This document shows positions 17,266-25,079 of a stretch of 64,000 bases of DNA, piece by piece. The notes below the pieces were generated by a model. The model saw only the letters and a list, made by a program, of their open reading frames with translations, had not been told where the DNA came from and made no database searches. Both the position numbers and the translations under genes were made by a program. Location: the NCBI GenBank assembly GCA_004297005.1, contig SCVA01000046.1, positions 1-64,000 of the forward strand. The letters are read 5' to 3'. The stretch comes from Nevskiaceae bacterium (GTDB taxonomy: Bacteria; Pseudomonadota; Gammaproteobacteria; Nevskiales; Nevskiaceae). Position 1 is the stretch's first letter, and each line of letters begins with the position of its first letter.

Positions 17266-18432
17266 ATGGAACGCGAAGCCGCGGTCAAACTGATCCAGCA
17301 GTTGCTGAGCCTCATGAAACAGCGCGGAGGCTCCGACCTGTTCCTGTCCTGCGGTTTTCCGCCGGCCATCAAGCTGGACGGCCAGTTGACGCCGGTGATG
17401 GAAAAGCCCTTGTCGCAAGAGAACTCGGCGATGCTGATCCGCGCGCTGATGAACGACCGGCAGGTGAAGGAGTTCGAGTCCACCAACGAGTGCAATTTCG
17501 CGATCTCGCCGCCGGGCATCGGCCGCTTCCGCGTCAACGCCTTCGTGCAGCAGGGGCGGGTGGGCGGGGTGTTGCGCACCATCGAGACCACCATTCCCGA
17601 CTTCGACAAGCTCGGCCTGCCGCCGGTGCTGAGAGAGGTGGTGATGACCAAGCGCGGCCTGGTGCTGATGGTCGGTGGCACCGGCTCCGGAAAGTCCACC
17701 TCGCTGGCGGCGATGATCGGTTACCGCAACCAGAATTCCAAAGGCCACATCATCACCATCGAGGACCCGGTGGAGTATGTGCATCCGCATATCGGCTGCC
17801 TGATCACCCAGCGCGAGGTCGGTTCCGATACCCAGAGCTGGGAGGCGGCGCTGAAGAACACCCTGCGTCAGGCGCCCGACGTGATCCTGATCGGTGAAAT
17901 TCGCACCCGCGAGGCGATGGAATACGCGGTCAACTTCGCGGAAACCGGTCACCTCGTGCTGGCCACCCTGCACGCCAACAGCGCCAACCAGGCGCTGGAC
18001 CGCATCATCAACTTCTTCCCCGAGGAAAAGCGCGAGCAGTTGCTGATGGACCTTTCGCTCAACCTCAAGGCGATCATTTCCCAGCGACTGGTGCGCAAGG
18101 AAGGTGGTGGACGCTGCGCCGCCATCGAGATCATGCTCAACTCGCCGCTGGTGGCCGACCTGATCTTCAAGGGCCAGGTACATGAGCTGAAGAGCGTGAT
18201 GGCGCGCAGCAACGAGATCGGCATGGTCACCTTCGATCAGGCGCTGTTCAAGCTGTTCGAGGAGGGCCTCATCAGCTTCGACGAGGCGATCCGCAACGCC
18301 GACAGCCAGAACGAGCTGCGACTGAAGGTGAAGCTAGAGTCCAAGCGCGCCCGCACCAATCTGCACGAGGATGCCGGCGTGAAGACTCTGGCGATGCAGG
18401 AAGAGGACAAGTCCACCCTGCTGCGTCGTTAG
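17266..18432 (+). CDS. pilU: PilT-like ATPase PilU
   Basis: A 388-residue accessory retraction ATPase that works with PilT to increase force. Walker A GGTGSGKSTS, Walker B LIGEIRTREAM and the His box LATLHANSANQALDRI are intact. The PilT AIRNLIRE motif is replaced by PLVADLIFK, as in PilU. The C-terminal extension beyond about residue 350 (LKVKLESKRARTNLHEDAG) is typical for PilU and absent from PilT. AGGGAG precedes the ATG. It forms an operon with pilT. Confidence 0.93.
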   Translation: MEREAAVKLIQQLLSLMKQRGGSDLFLSCGFPPAIKLDGQLTPVMEKPLSQENSAMLIRALMNDRQVKEFESTNECNFAISPPGIGRFRVNAFVQQGRVGGVLRTIETTIPDFDKLGLPPVLREVVMTKRGLVLMVGGTGSGKSTSLAAMIGYRNQNSKGHIITIEDPVEYVHPHIGCLITQREVGSDTQSWEAALKNTLRQAPDVILIGEIRTREAMEYAVNFAETGHLVLATLHANSANQALDRIINFFPEEKREQLLMDLSLNLKAIISQRLVRKEGGGRCAAIEIMLNSPLVADLIFKGQVHELKSVMARSNEIGMVTFDQALFKLFEEGLISFDEAIRNADSQNELRLKVKLESKRARTNLHEDAGVKTLAMQEEDKSTLLRR

Positions 18433-18536
18433 GAAGGCCTTGAGGACGATGGCGACCCGGTACCGCGCTCCCTTCTCGGAGACGGTGCGGGCCGAAGCGC
18501 CGCCGATGTATAGCCGAACGTGAAGCGAGCCTGCTC

Positions 18537-19598
18537 ATGCTGAAAATCCTGCCCTACCTGAAACTCGCTGTTGAGAAAAACGCCTCCGACCTGTACTTCA
18601 CGTCGAATGCGCCCGCGATGCTGAAGATCGAGGGCGAGATGCTGGCGGTGGGCAAGACGCTGATGACCACCGAGCTGATCCGTGAACTGGCCACGGCCTT
18701 TCTGACCGAGGATCAGCGCAAGTATCTCGATGACAACCTGGAGATCGACCTCGCGACCGATGCTGGTGGCCTGGGGCGCTTCCGCATCAACATCTTCACT
18801 CAACGAAACAGCATCGCCATGGTGTTGCGCTACGTGAAGGCGGAGATTCCGACGCTGGAGAAACTCGGCGTGCCCGAGGTGCTCAAGGATCTGATCATGC
18901 TCAAGCGCGGCATGATCCTGATGGTGGGCGCCACCGGCTCCGGCAAGTCCACCACTCTGGCCGGCATGCTCAACCACCGCAACGAGAGCGCCGCAGGCCA
19001 CATCCTCACCATTGAGGACCCCATCGAGTACGTGCACCCCAACAAGCGCAGCATCGTCAACCAGCGCGAGGTGGGCACCGACACAGTTAGCTACGAGCGG
19101 GCGCTGAAGTCCTCCCTGCGCGAGGCGCCGGACGTGATCCTGATCGGTGAGGTGCGGGTGCGCGAGACCATGGACGCGGTGATCCAGCTCGCCAACACCG
19201 GTCACTTGGCGATCTCCACCCTGCACGCCAATAACGCCAATCAGGCCTTGCAGCGCATCGTCAATCTCTATCCCGACGAACTGCGTGACCAGCTCTACAT
19301 GGATCTGTCGATGACCCTCAGGGCCATCGTTTCCCAGCGTCTGGTGCGCCGCAAGGATGGGCGCCGCTGCGCTGCGGTGGAAGTGATGGTCAATACTCCG
19401 TACATCCAGGAGCTGATCCTCAACCGGCGCATCGAAGAGGTGAAGGAGGCGATGGCCAGCAGCTCCGACCGCGGCATGCTCACCTTCGACACCTCGCTCT
19501 ACCGCCTTTACAAGGACGGCATGATCGATCTGGATGAGGCGCTCAACAACGCCGATTCGCGAACCAACCTCGAAGCCAAGATCAATTTCGGCGTATAG
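18537..19598 (+). CDS. Third PilT/PilU-family ATPase
   Basis: A 353-residue paralogue 104 bp after pilU. Walker A GATGSGKSTT, Walker B LIGEVRVRETMDAV and the His box ISTLHANNANQALQRI are intact, so it should be an active ATPase. Its equivalent of the PilT AIRNLIRE segment is PYIQELILNRR, and DLYFTSNAPAMLKIEGEML matches PilU more closely than PilT. It lacks the long PilU C-terminal tail and ends in NLEAKINFGV. It may be a specialised retraction motor or an assembly partner of PilT/PilU. Presence after a conventional pilT-pilU pair is not the canonical arrangement. Confidence 0.88.
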   Translation: MLKILPYLKLAVEKNASDLYFTSNAPAMLKIEGEMLAVGKTLMTTELIRELATAFLTEDQRKYLDDNLEIDLATDAGGLGRFRINIFTQRNSIAMVLRYVKAEIPTLEKLGVPEVLKDLIMLKRGMILMVGATGSGKSTTLAGMLNHRNESAAGHILTIEDPIEYVHPNKRSIVNQREVGTDTVSYERALKSSLREAPDVILIGEVRVRETMDAVIQLANTGHLAISTLHANNANQALQRIVNLYPDELRDQLYMDLSMTLRAIVSQRLVRRKDGRRCAAVEVMVNTPYIQELILNRRIEEVKEAMASSSDRGMLTFDTSLYRLYKDGMIDLDEALNNADSRTNLEAKINFGV

Positions 19599-19755
19599 GA
19601 CCTGGCCCAGACGGCCGCGAGGTCGCGGGCGGGGCTTGCAATGTGCCGGTGGCGTCGTTAAGCTTCGCGACCTTTCGAGGTGGCTGTTGTTTGGCCACTG
19701 AACTAAAACCAGCCCGCAGCAGCATCCAGCAGGGCCTAACGGAGTACCAGAGACC

Positions 19756-20184
19756 ATGTCCACGGTCTTCTTCAACGACCAGACCGCCAAGCGCGACTGG
19801 TATCTGATCGACGCCGAAGGCAAGACCCTCGGCCGTCTCGCCACCGAAGTGGCCAAGCGCCTGCGTGGCAAGCACAAGGCCGAGTTCACCCCGAACATGG
19901 ACGTGGGCGACTACATCGTCGTCATCAACGCGGCCAAGGTTCACACCACCGGCAACAAGCTGGCGGACAAGGTGTACTGGCGCCACACCGAGCACCCGGG
20001 CGGCATCAAGTCCACCACCCTCGGCAAGCTGCTCGCCGAGCACCCGGAGCGCGTGATCGAGAAGGCCGTCAAGGGCATGCTGCCCAAGGGCCCGCTGGGT
20101 TACGCCCAGTTCCGCAAGCTCAAGGTCTATCCGGGCGCGGAGCATCCGCACACCGCCCAGCAGCCCAAGACCTTCACGATCTAA
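19756..20184 (+). CDS. rplM: 50S ribosomal protein L13
   Basis: A 142-residue large-subunit protein, standard length. Signature blocks are [39 protein letters not shown] and [20 protein letters not shown]. It forms the universal rplM-rpsI operon with the next gene, 16 bp downstream. The 157-bp spacer after the pilus ATPase carries its promoter and leader. Codon use is strongly biased to C-ending codons, as expected for a highly expressed gene. Confidence 0.98.
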   Translation: MSTVFFNDQTAKRDWYLIDAEGKTLGRLATEVAKRLRGKHKAEFTPNMDVGDYIVVINAAKVHTTGNKLADKVYWRHTEHPGGIKSTTLGKLLAEHPERVIEKAVKGMLPKGPLGYAQFRKLKVYPGAEHPHTAQQPKTFTI

Positions 20185-20200
20185 GTAAGGCGATCCGATC

Positions 20201-20608
20201 ATGGCCAGCAAAAAGACTCCTGTTCAGCAGAACTACGGCACCGGCCGCCGCAAGACCGCCTCCGCGCGCGTCTTCCTCAAGCCCGGTTCCGGCGAAATCA
20301 CCATCAACGACAAGACCGTCGAGCAGTACTTCGGTCGCGAAACCTCCCGCATGCTGGTTCGCCAGCCGCTGGAAGTGACCGATTCGGTCGGCCGTTTCGA
20401 CTTCAAGATCACCGTCGCTGGCGGCGGTCCCTCCGGCCAGGCCGGTGCCGTGCGTCACGGCATCACCCGCGCGCTGATGGACTACGACGAGAACCTGCGT
20501 CCCGCCCTGCGTGCCGCCGGTCTGGTTACCCGCGACGCCCGTGAGGTCGAGCGCAAGAAGGTTGGCTTCCACAAGGCCCGCCGCGGTACGCAGTACTCCA
20601 AGCGTTAA
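20201..20608 (+). CDS. rpsI: 30S ribosomal protein S9
   Basis: A 135-residue small-subunit protein. The C-terminus [16 protein letters not shown] is the conserved tail that reaches the P-site tRNA. The core [20 protein letters not shown] and the [19 protein letters not shown] block are diagnostic. A short N-terminal extension ([11 protein letters not shown]) precedes the usual start of homology. Second gene of the rplM-rpsI operon, followed by a tRNA gene with its own promoter. Confidence 0.98.
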   Translation: MASKKTPVQQNYGTGRRKTASARVFLKPGSGEITINDKTVEQYFGRETSRMLVRQPLEVTDSVGRFDFKITVAGGGPSGQAGAVRHGITRALMDYDENLRPALRAAGLVTRDAREVERKKVGFHKARRGTQYSKR

Positions 20609-20628
20609 TCGTGAGGCGCCATCGCGGC

Positions 20629-20656
20629 TTGAAGTCGCGGTGGTGGCCCTTACAAT
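20629..20656 (+). promoter_or_regulatory. Promoter of tRNA-Gln
   Basis: TTGAAG (20629-20634) and TACAAT (20651-20656) are separated by 16 bp and end 9 bp before the mature tRNA, consistent with a sigma-70-type promoter starting just upstream of the tRNA. Confidence 0.5.
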
Positions 20657-20665
20657 TGCAGTTAT

Positions 20666-20739
20666 TGGGAGATCGTCTAATGGCAGGACAGCAGACTCTG
20701 ACTCTGCTTATCTAGGTTCGAGTCCTAGTCTCCCAGCCA
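20666..20739 (+). tRNA. tRNA-Gln (anticodon CTG)
   Basis: A complete cloverleaf. The acceptor arms TGGGAGA and TCTCCCA pair, with discriminator G and an encoded CCA at 20737-20739. The anticodon stem GCAGA/TCTGC holds the loop CTCTGAC, anticodon CTG reading CAG codons. The T arm is CTAGG-TTCGAGT-CCTAG. The U1-A72 pair at the acceptor end is typical of bacterial tRNA-Gln. No intron or group of tRNAs follows. Confidence 0.95.
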
Positions 20740-20748
20740 AACACAGGA

Positions 20749-20776
20749 AAGGCCTGCAGCGATGCAGGCCTTTTTT
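20749..20776 (+). terminator. Intrinsic terminator after tRNA-Gln (possibly bidirectional)
   Basis: GGCCTGCA and TGCAGGCC form a perfect 8-bp stem around GCGA, followed by TTTTTT. An AAA run on the left side could make it act also for the convergent gene that ends at 20805. Confidence 0.9.
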
Positions 20777-20804
20777 GTTGGCTGCCAGGGAGGCGCCGGC
20801 GCGG

Positions 20805-21401
20805 CTACTGCGTGCGGAAACGGTGCATCTCGTCCTTGTAGATGCAAAGGAAATCCTCGATCTCCTCCGGCGTCAGTCGTTGCAAGGGCTTGGGCAACGT
20901 GTCGACCTTCAGGGTGCGCAGCTTGCCGTCGAGGCCAAGGTTGACTGCGCCCTCGCGGGTGCCGCGATGCAAGTACGCCGCGTCAATGTCCAGCCCCAGT
21001 TGATCGGCGATGGCGTGGGCCACGTCGTAGAAGTACATCTCGTTCACGCCGTGCACGCGGTCCTCGTCGTCGTGGGGGCGGCCAACAACGGTTTCGATGA
21101 ACTCCAGCAGTTGCTCGAAGCTTGTGATCCTGCCGATCCGTTCCAGCCGGGATACCAGGCGTTCGCAACACTCCTCCAGCGCGATCTGCGGAATCCGGCG
21201 CAGGTGCGCCTGCCGGCGACCATCGGCGCGCAAGCCCAAGGCGGCCATGGTCACCGCGGACTTCAAATCCATGTCGCGAAAGCCGTCTCGCTCCGCGGCG
21301 GCGCGCGGGCCGAACTCGACGAGGTAGGCGTCCACGAGGTAATCCAGGGGTGGCTCGATCAGCGGATGGACGCGGCCGTTTCCGGCGACTGTTCTTTTCA
21401 T
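20805..21401 (-). CDS. Hypothetical protein, soluble, 198 residues
   Basis: I do not recognise this protein. It has no signal peptide or membrane segment. It is acidic and mostly helical by composition, with motifs such as RIPQIALEECCERLVSRLERI, VVGRPHDDEDRVHGVNEMYF and RLTPEEIEDFLCIYKDEMH. One CC pair is present near residue 79. The ATG at 21401 is preceded by GGAG at suitable distance. It is a single-gene unit on the minus strand, converging on tRNA-Gln. Codon use matches its neighbours, so it is likely a native gene rather than a spurious frame. Confidence 0.7.
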   Translation of the reverse strand: MKRTVAGNGRVHPLIEPPLDYLVDAYLVEFGPRAAAERDGFRDMDLKSAVTMAALGLRADGRRQAHLRRIPQIALEECCERLVSRLERIGRITSFEQLLEFIETVVGRPHDDEDRVHGVNEMYFYDVAHAIADQLGLDIDAAYLHRGTREGAVNLGLDGKLRTLKVDTLPKPLQRLTPEEIEDFLCIYKDEMHRFRTQ

Positions 21402-21520
21402 GGGCTCCTCCAGTGCAGTCGGTCAGCGTCCAGACTACTCCCATTCACGACGCCGCCAAGCCGGCTCGGGCGCGTACTGGCGCTATTCGCAGTCGGCCGG
21501 GAGCGGGTCTGCGGGGAGGC

Positions 21521-21550
21521 AAAAAAACGGCCCCTCGCAGGAGGGGCCGT
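21521..21550 (-). terminator. Intrinsic terminator of the ompA-like/lipoprotein operon
   Basis: ACGGCCCCTC and GAGGGGCCGT form a perfect 10-bp stem around a four-base loop. On the minus strand it is followed by a run of seven T. It lies 51 bp beyond the stop at 21601. Confidence 0.9.
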
Positions 21551-21600
21551 CGGTGCATCTTCGGTGGGGGAGGTGCAGTGCCCCTCCCGTGGCCGGTTCC

Positions 21601-22419
21601 TCAGGGGGCGGCAACGAAGGTGCCGTCGGTGCACAGCTCGTGCACGCGCATGGCGTCGCCGACGTTCACCGACAGCAACTGCGGATTGAGGGTCACCGTC
21701 ACCTTGTTGTAAGGCTTGGTCACCTTCATGCCGACGAAGCGATACGGGTCGGTGAGGCTGACCTGACCCAGCAGGTCAAGGGTGCTGGCATCGGTCGAGG
21801 CGCTCTCCTGCTCGGTGTCGTTCAGGTAGGTGTTGATCTCGATGTTCTGCAGCAGGGAGAGCTCCAGCGTCGCGGTCGGGAAGCTGAGGGCGAACACTGC
21901 GTACTTGCCGGCGGGCACCGAGCTGTTCGGCTGGATGGCGAAGTCCACCGAGCTGATCAGGCCGCCCAGCAGGCCGAGGGTCAGGGAGTAGGTGGCGGCG
22001 GTATCCAGATTGCCGTCCACGGCGAGGGACTGATCCTTCACGCTGTTCAGCAACTGGGTCAGGGTGTCGCCGCCCAAGAGAGCCAGCAGCGGCGTGATGG
22101 CGCCACCGACCAGGCCGTTGGCGGAGACCGAGGTGATCGGCGAGGGGCCATAGGCCTTGGCGCTGGCGGTGCAGATGAAGTTGCCGCTGATCGCCGTGCC
22201 GCCCTCGGTGACCGTGGTCGGCGTGCTGCCGTCGTTGGGCACGCCGCTGCCGGAAGAGCCGCCAGAGCTGCTAGTGCCGCCGCTGGAGGTGCCGCCACCG
22301 CTGATGCCGCCGGCCTCAGCCGGATCGCCCTCGGCCTCGCAGGCGGCGAGCTGGATGCTGCCCAAGGCCACTGCGGCGGCCAGCAGGGTGCGCTTAAAGA
22401 TGAGATTGCTGTTCTTCAT
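21601..22419 (-). CDS. Ser/Gly-linker lipoprotein, function unknown
   Basis: A 272-residue secreted lipoprotein. The signal peptide ends in a lipobox (QLAAC, Cys27), followed by an acidic stretch and a flexible GGGTSSGGTSSSGGSSGSG linker (about residues 40-58). The rest is a beta-rich domain with hydrophobic, Leu/Gly-rich segments (LGLLGGLISSVDFAIQPNSS, ATLELSLLQNIEINTYL) and a C-terminal VNVGDAMRVHELCTDG. I do not recognise the domain. It is downstream of and co-oriented with the OmpA-like gene (36-bp gap) and followed by a strong terminator, so the two are one operon and probably both outer-membrane components. Confidence 0.8.
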   Translation of the reverse strand: MKNSNLIFKRTLLAAAVALGSIQLAACEAEGDPAEAGGISGGGTSSGGTSSSGGSSGSGVPNDGSTPTTVTEGGTAISGNFICTASAKAYGPSPITSVSANGLVGGAITPLLALLGGDTLTQLLNSVKDQSLAVDGNLDTAATYSLTLGLLGGLISSVDFAIQPNSSVPAGKYAVFALSFPTATLELSLLQNIEINTYLNDTEQESASTDASTLDLLGQVSLTDPYRFVGMKVTKPYNKVTVTLNPQLLSVNVGDAMRVHELCTDGTFVAAP

Positions 22420-22455
22420 GGTGGAATTCCGTTTCAGAAGTGAGATGAGTGCTGA

Positions 22456-23574
22456 TTAGTTGAGGATGCGCAGCTCGACGCGGCGATTGCGCTCGCGACC
22501 TTCCTCGCTGGCGTTGTCGGCGACCGGCTCGGACTCGCCATAGCCCTTGGAGGTGAGCTGCGATTCCGGCACACCCTTGCCCACGAAGTACTCGCGCACC
22601 GCTGCGGCGCGGCCGTCGGAGAGCTTCAGGTTGTAGGCCTCGGTGCCCATGCTGTCGGTGTGGCCGGCGACTTCCACCTGCATGTCCGGATACTTCTTCA
22701 GGATCTCGGTCGCGCTGTCGAGGATGGTTTCGGCGTCCGGACGCAGGCGGGTCTTGTCGAACTCGAAGGTCACGCCATTGAGCGTCATCACCTTGGGTAG
22801 CGGGCAGCCGTTGCCATCGACGCGGGTGCCGGCCGGGGTGTCGGGGCACTGGTCCTTCTCATCGACCACGCCATCGCCGTCGGAATCGAGCAGGCCGGTG
22901 GGGACTTCCACGATCTTCACCTGCTCCTCGGAGGCAGGCGGCGGGGTGGCGGCTTCCGCCGCGGCGGTGAACAGCGGCAGTTCAAAGCCGACGCCAAGGC
23001 GAATATCGCCGTAGCCGTCTTCGAAGTCGTCGTAGATGTAGCGGACTTCGCTGCGCAGTCGCAGACCGCCCAGGCGGCTGATGCCGCCGGTCACGAAGCC
23101 GGCACCGACGTTGGCGAACCAGGTGGTCTTGTCCTCGCCTGGGAAGACGTCGTCGTAGTTGCCGCCGACGCCAGCCAGCACGAACGGGGTGAAGTGGCTG
23201 CGGTCGCCCCAGGAGTAGGTCAGGTCGGCATTCAGGCCGTAGCGATACCAGTCGGTGCGGAGCACGTCGCCGGTCTCGAAGGTCTCGCCGAAGCCCTGGA
23301 TTTCATAGCCCCAGCGGTTGGTGTACTGCTTGCCGAACAGGGCGCTGACGCCCATGGCGTAGTCGATATCCGCGCCCCGCTGGCTGCGGCCGTCGTCCGG
23401 GCGGGTGACGGTGCCTAGCACGCCGACGTAGTGGATGGGTTCGGTCGGCGCTTCGGCGGCGACCTCGCTGCCGGCCGACTCGTCAACGGGAACTGGATCC
23501 TGGGCGTAAACCGCAGAAACCCCCAGAGTGGCGACGAGACTGCAGATGGTGATACGACCTTTCAGGTTTTCCAT
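22456..23574 (-). CDS. OmpA-family outer-membrane protein with calcium-binding linker
   Basis: A 372-residue protein anchoring the outer membrane to peptidoglycan. A signal peptide (to about residue 24) precedes an N-terminal eight-stranded beta-barrel (alternating aromatic strands, residues 45-205). A thrombospondin type 3-like acidic repeat DSDGDGVVDEKDQCPDTPAG and NGCPLPK (about 228-260) follows. The C-terminal OmpA/MotB domain has TLNGVTFEFDKTRLRPDA, VAGHTDSMGTEAYN and the NRRVELRI ending that bind diaminopimelate. The length and order match OprF-like proteins. A strong promoter candidate lies upstream, in keeping with an abundant porin-like protein. Confidence 0.93.
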   Translation of the reverse strand: MENLKGRITICSLVATLGVSAVYAQDPVPVDESAGSEVAAEAPTEPIHYVGVLGTVTRPDDGRSQRGADIDYAMGVSALFGKQYTNRWGYEIQGFGETFETGDVLRTDWYRYGLNADLTYSWGDRSHFTPFVLAGVGGNYDDVFPGEDKTTWFANVGAGFVTGGISRLGGLRLRSEVRYIYDDFEDGYGDIRLGVGFELPLFTAAAEAATPPPASEEQVKIVEVPTGLLDSDGDGVVDEKDQCPDTPAGTRVDGNGCPLPKVMTLNGVTFEFDKTRLRPDAETILDSATEILKKYPDMQVEVAGHTDSMGTEAYNLKLSDGRAAAVREYFVGKGVPESQLTSKGYGESEPVADNASEEGRERNRRVELRILN

Positions 23575-24098
23575 GTGATTCCCTTCTCATGTGTCTAGTG
23601 GCAAAGAAATACCAGCAGGCAAATTGTAGGGTAATGCTGCGATGCAGCGAAAGATGAAAAACAAGTTTATTGCGTCAAATATGTGAAAAATTCCGCATTT
23701 AGATTGTCAATGATCGTTGAATGGACATGACGGATTATTTGCTGACATGAATCACATGTCTTGTTTCAATGTTGATGATAATTCCTTTGTAAAAGATGGT
23801 GTTGTCTTTGTCGCAATCCAGTCGTTTAATAATTTTTATTATTCCATCCGGCAAGATCGGTGCCGGACTGATCTGGATAGATCGGCGTCTTAACTGGCTG
23901 CGGCTTGGCCGCAGCTCATGCGTCTGTGCAATGGCTGCTCTTGTCTCTGGAAGGGCTTGCTGAGGGGCGCGTTTGCTCTTCAGTCGAGGCGCCTGATTGG
24001 CCGACTGACGGGCAGGAAACTCCGCCCGCCGCCCGCGGCGGCGGCTGGAGTTCTTCGCCTAAGAGCTGGTTGCGGCTAGGCGGCTCGGTGGCCGGGCT
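23575..24098. other. 524-bp intergenic region, partly AT-rich
   Basis: Between the ompA-like gene and the lactonase-like lipoprotein. The part from about 23,620 to 23,860 is markedly AT-rich for this genome (runs such as TTTAATAATTTTTATTATT) and holds the ompA promoter candidate. The rest contains a perfect GCTGCGGC/GCCGCAGC hairpin near 23,895-23,915 and a CCGGC/GCCGG inverted repeat near 23,850-23,870. I see no gene with support here. The AT-rich tract could bind nucleoid proteins or carry an undetected small RNA. Confidence 0.5.
23623..23651 (-). promoter_or_regulatory. Candidate promoter of the ompA-like gene
   Basis: On the minus strand TTCGCT (-35, 23651-23646) and TACAAT (-10, 23628-23623) are spaced 17 bp, about 50 bp upstream of the start codon. 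GGGA lies before the ATG. Confidence 0.45.
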
Positions 24099-25079
24099 TT
24101 AGTCGCGCTTGCGCCGGAAGACCGAGAGGACATTCCCGATCGCGGAGTCGTTTTCGCCGAGGATGCCCTTCTCGGTGACCAGCAGATCGGTCGCCGCGAA
24201 CAACGGCGGCTGACCCAGCCGGACCTGGGACGGGCTCTGGAAGCTGCCGAGGCCGGTCTGGGCGAGGAGCTGGCCTTCCGGCGAGAACAGGCCGATGCGT
24301 CCGTCCGTGAAATAGGCGGCGAGGATCGCGTCACCGACCAGGCTGAAGTCGTCCGGTAGGCTGGCGCCCAGGCTGGCCACGGTTTCCGGGGTGCCGGGCT
24401 GGCCATCGCTGGCGATGGTCAGTTTGCGGATGCGGCCCAGGGCCGTGAGCGTGCTCTCGCTGAAATACAGCGTGCGACCACGAACCTGGATGCCGTTCGG
24501 GAACGAACTGCCCGGCGTGAAGCTCAGCCAGTCGCTCTGCTCCACCACCTTGAAAGGGTCGGCCGGGTCCAGGCGCAGGCGGACGATCTTCGGCGCCAGG
24601 GCCGCCGGGCCGTTCACCGCGTACAACTCGCCGTCCGGGCCGGTGGCGAGCCCATTGGCTGCGGTCAAGCCCAGATCGTGGATGGCCTGCAGGCTAGGGC
24701 GGGGCTCGAGCCGCCCCGCGTAGAGCGTGCCGGAAAAGCCGTTGGCGTAGAGCACGTCGCCGCGCAGGGCGAGGCCGGTAAAGTTGTCGCTGCCGTCGAG
24801 CAAGGGCTGGGCCTGATAGCTGTCGCCGCTCCGGCTGATCTCGTAGACGTTCCGCCCGCCGCTGACGAACAAGCGGCCCTCGGGGGTGAACAGCAGATTC
24901 TCGGCATCGGGAATGCTGAGCAGCACGGTCTTTTCGCCGCAGGTGGAGTCCACGCAGAGACTGTCCAGGGCGACCGGCGTCGTCGTCGGGCTTGCGGCCT
25001 GTTCGCAGGCGGCCAGAAAAAACGCCGCGAGCAGGCTGCTCGCGGCGTTGGTGCCCCAGGCCTGGTGGCGAGGCTTCAC
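24099..25079 (-). CDS. Beta-propeller lipoprotein, SMP-30/lactonase-like
   Basis: A 326-residue lipoprotein. The GTG at 25079 overlaps the thiolase stop (GTGA) and gives a basic N-terminus, a hydrophobic segment and the lipobox FFLAAC. The remainder has repeated propeller blades: NLLFTPEGRLFVSGGRNVYEI, NGLATGPDGELYAVNG, FPNGIQVRGRTLYFSES and DDFSLVGDAILAAYFTDGRI. This resembles SMP-30/gluconolactonase or strictosidine-synthase-like propellers, but I cannot confirm catalytic metal ligands. The signal-peptide codons contain a perfect intrinsic-terminator hairpin (25021-25049), so expression may depend on translation coming from the thiolase gene. Confidence 0.8.
   Translation of the reverse strand: MKPRHQAWGTNAASSLLAAFFLAACEQAASPTTTPVALDSLCVDSTCGEKTVLLSIPDAENLLFTPEGRLFVSGGRNVYEISRSGDSYQAQPLLDGSDNFTGLALRGDVLYANGFSGTLYAGRLEPRPSLQAIHDLGLTAANGLATGPDGELYAVNGPAALAPKIVRLRLDPADPFKVVEQSDWLSFTPGSSFPNGIQVRGRTLYFSESTLTALGRIRKLTIASDGQPGTPETVASLGASLPDDFSLVGDAILAAYFTDGRIGLFSPEGQLLAQTGLGSFQSPSQVRLGQPPLFAATDLLVTEKGILGENDSAIGNVLSVFRRKRD
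25017..25049 (-). terminator. Intrinsic terminator overlapping lipoprotein signal-peptide codons
   Basis: AACGCCGCGAGCAG (25021-25034) and CTGCTCGCGGCGTT (25036-25049) are perfect inverted repeats of 14 bp. On the minus strand the stem is followed by a six-T run and CTGG. It is positioned 27-60 nt after the thiolase stop, the right place to terminate thiolase transcripts, yet lies inside the next coding sequence. Confidence 0.7.

Noticed and set aside
23905..24102. Small plus-strand open frame in the ompA/lipoprotein spacer
   Set aside because: No ribosome site, no conserved-looking composition, and it overlaps the stop of the lactonase-like gene.
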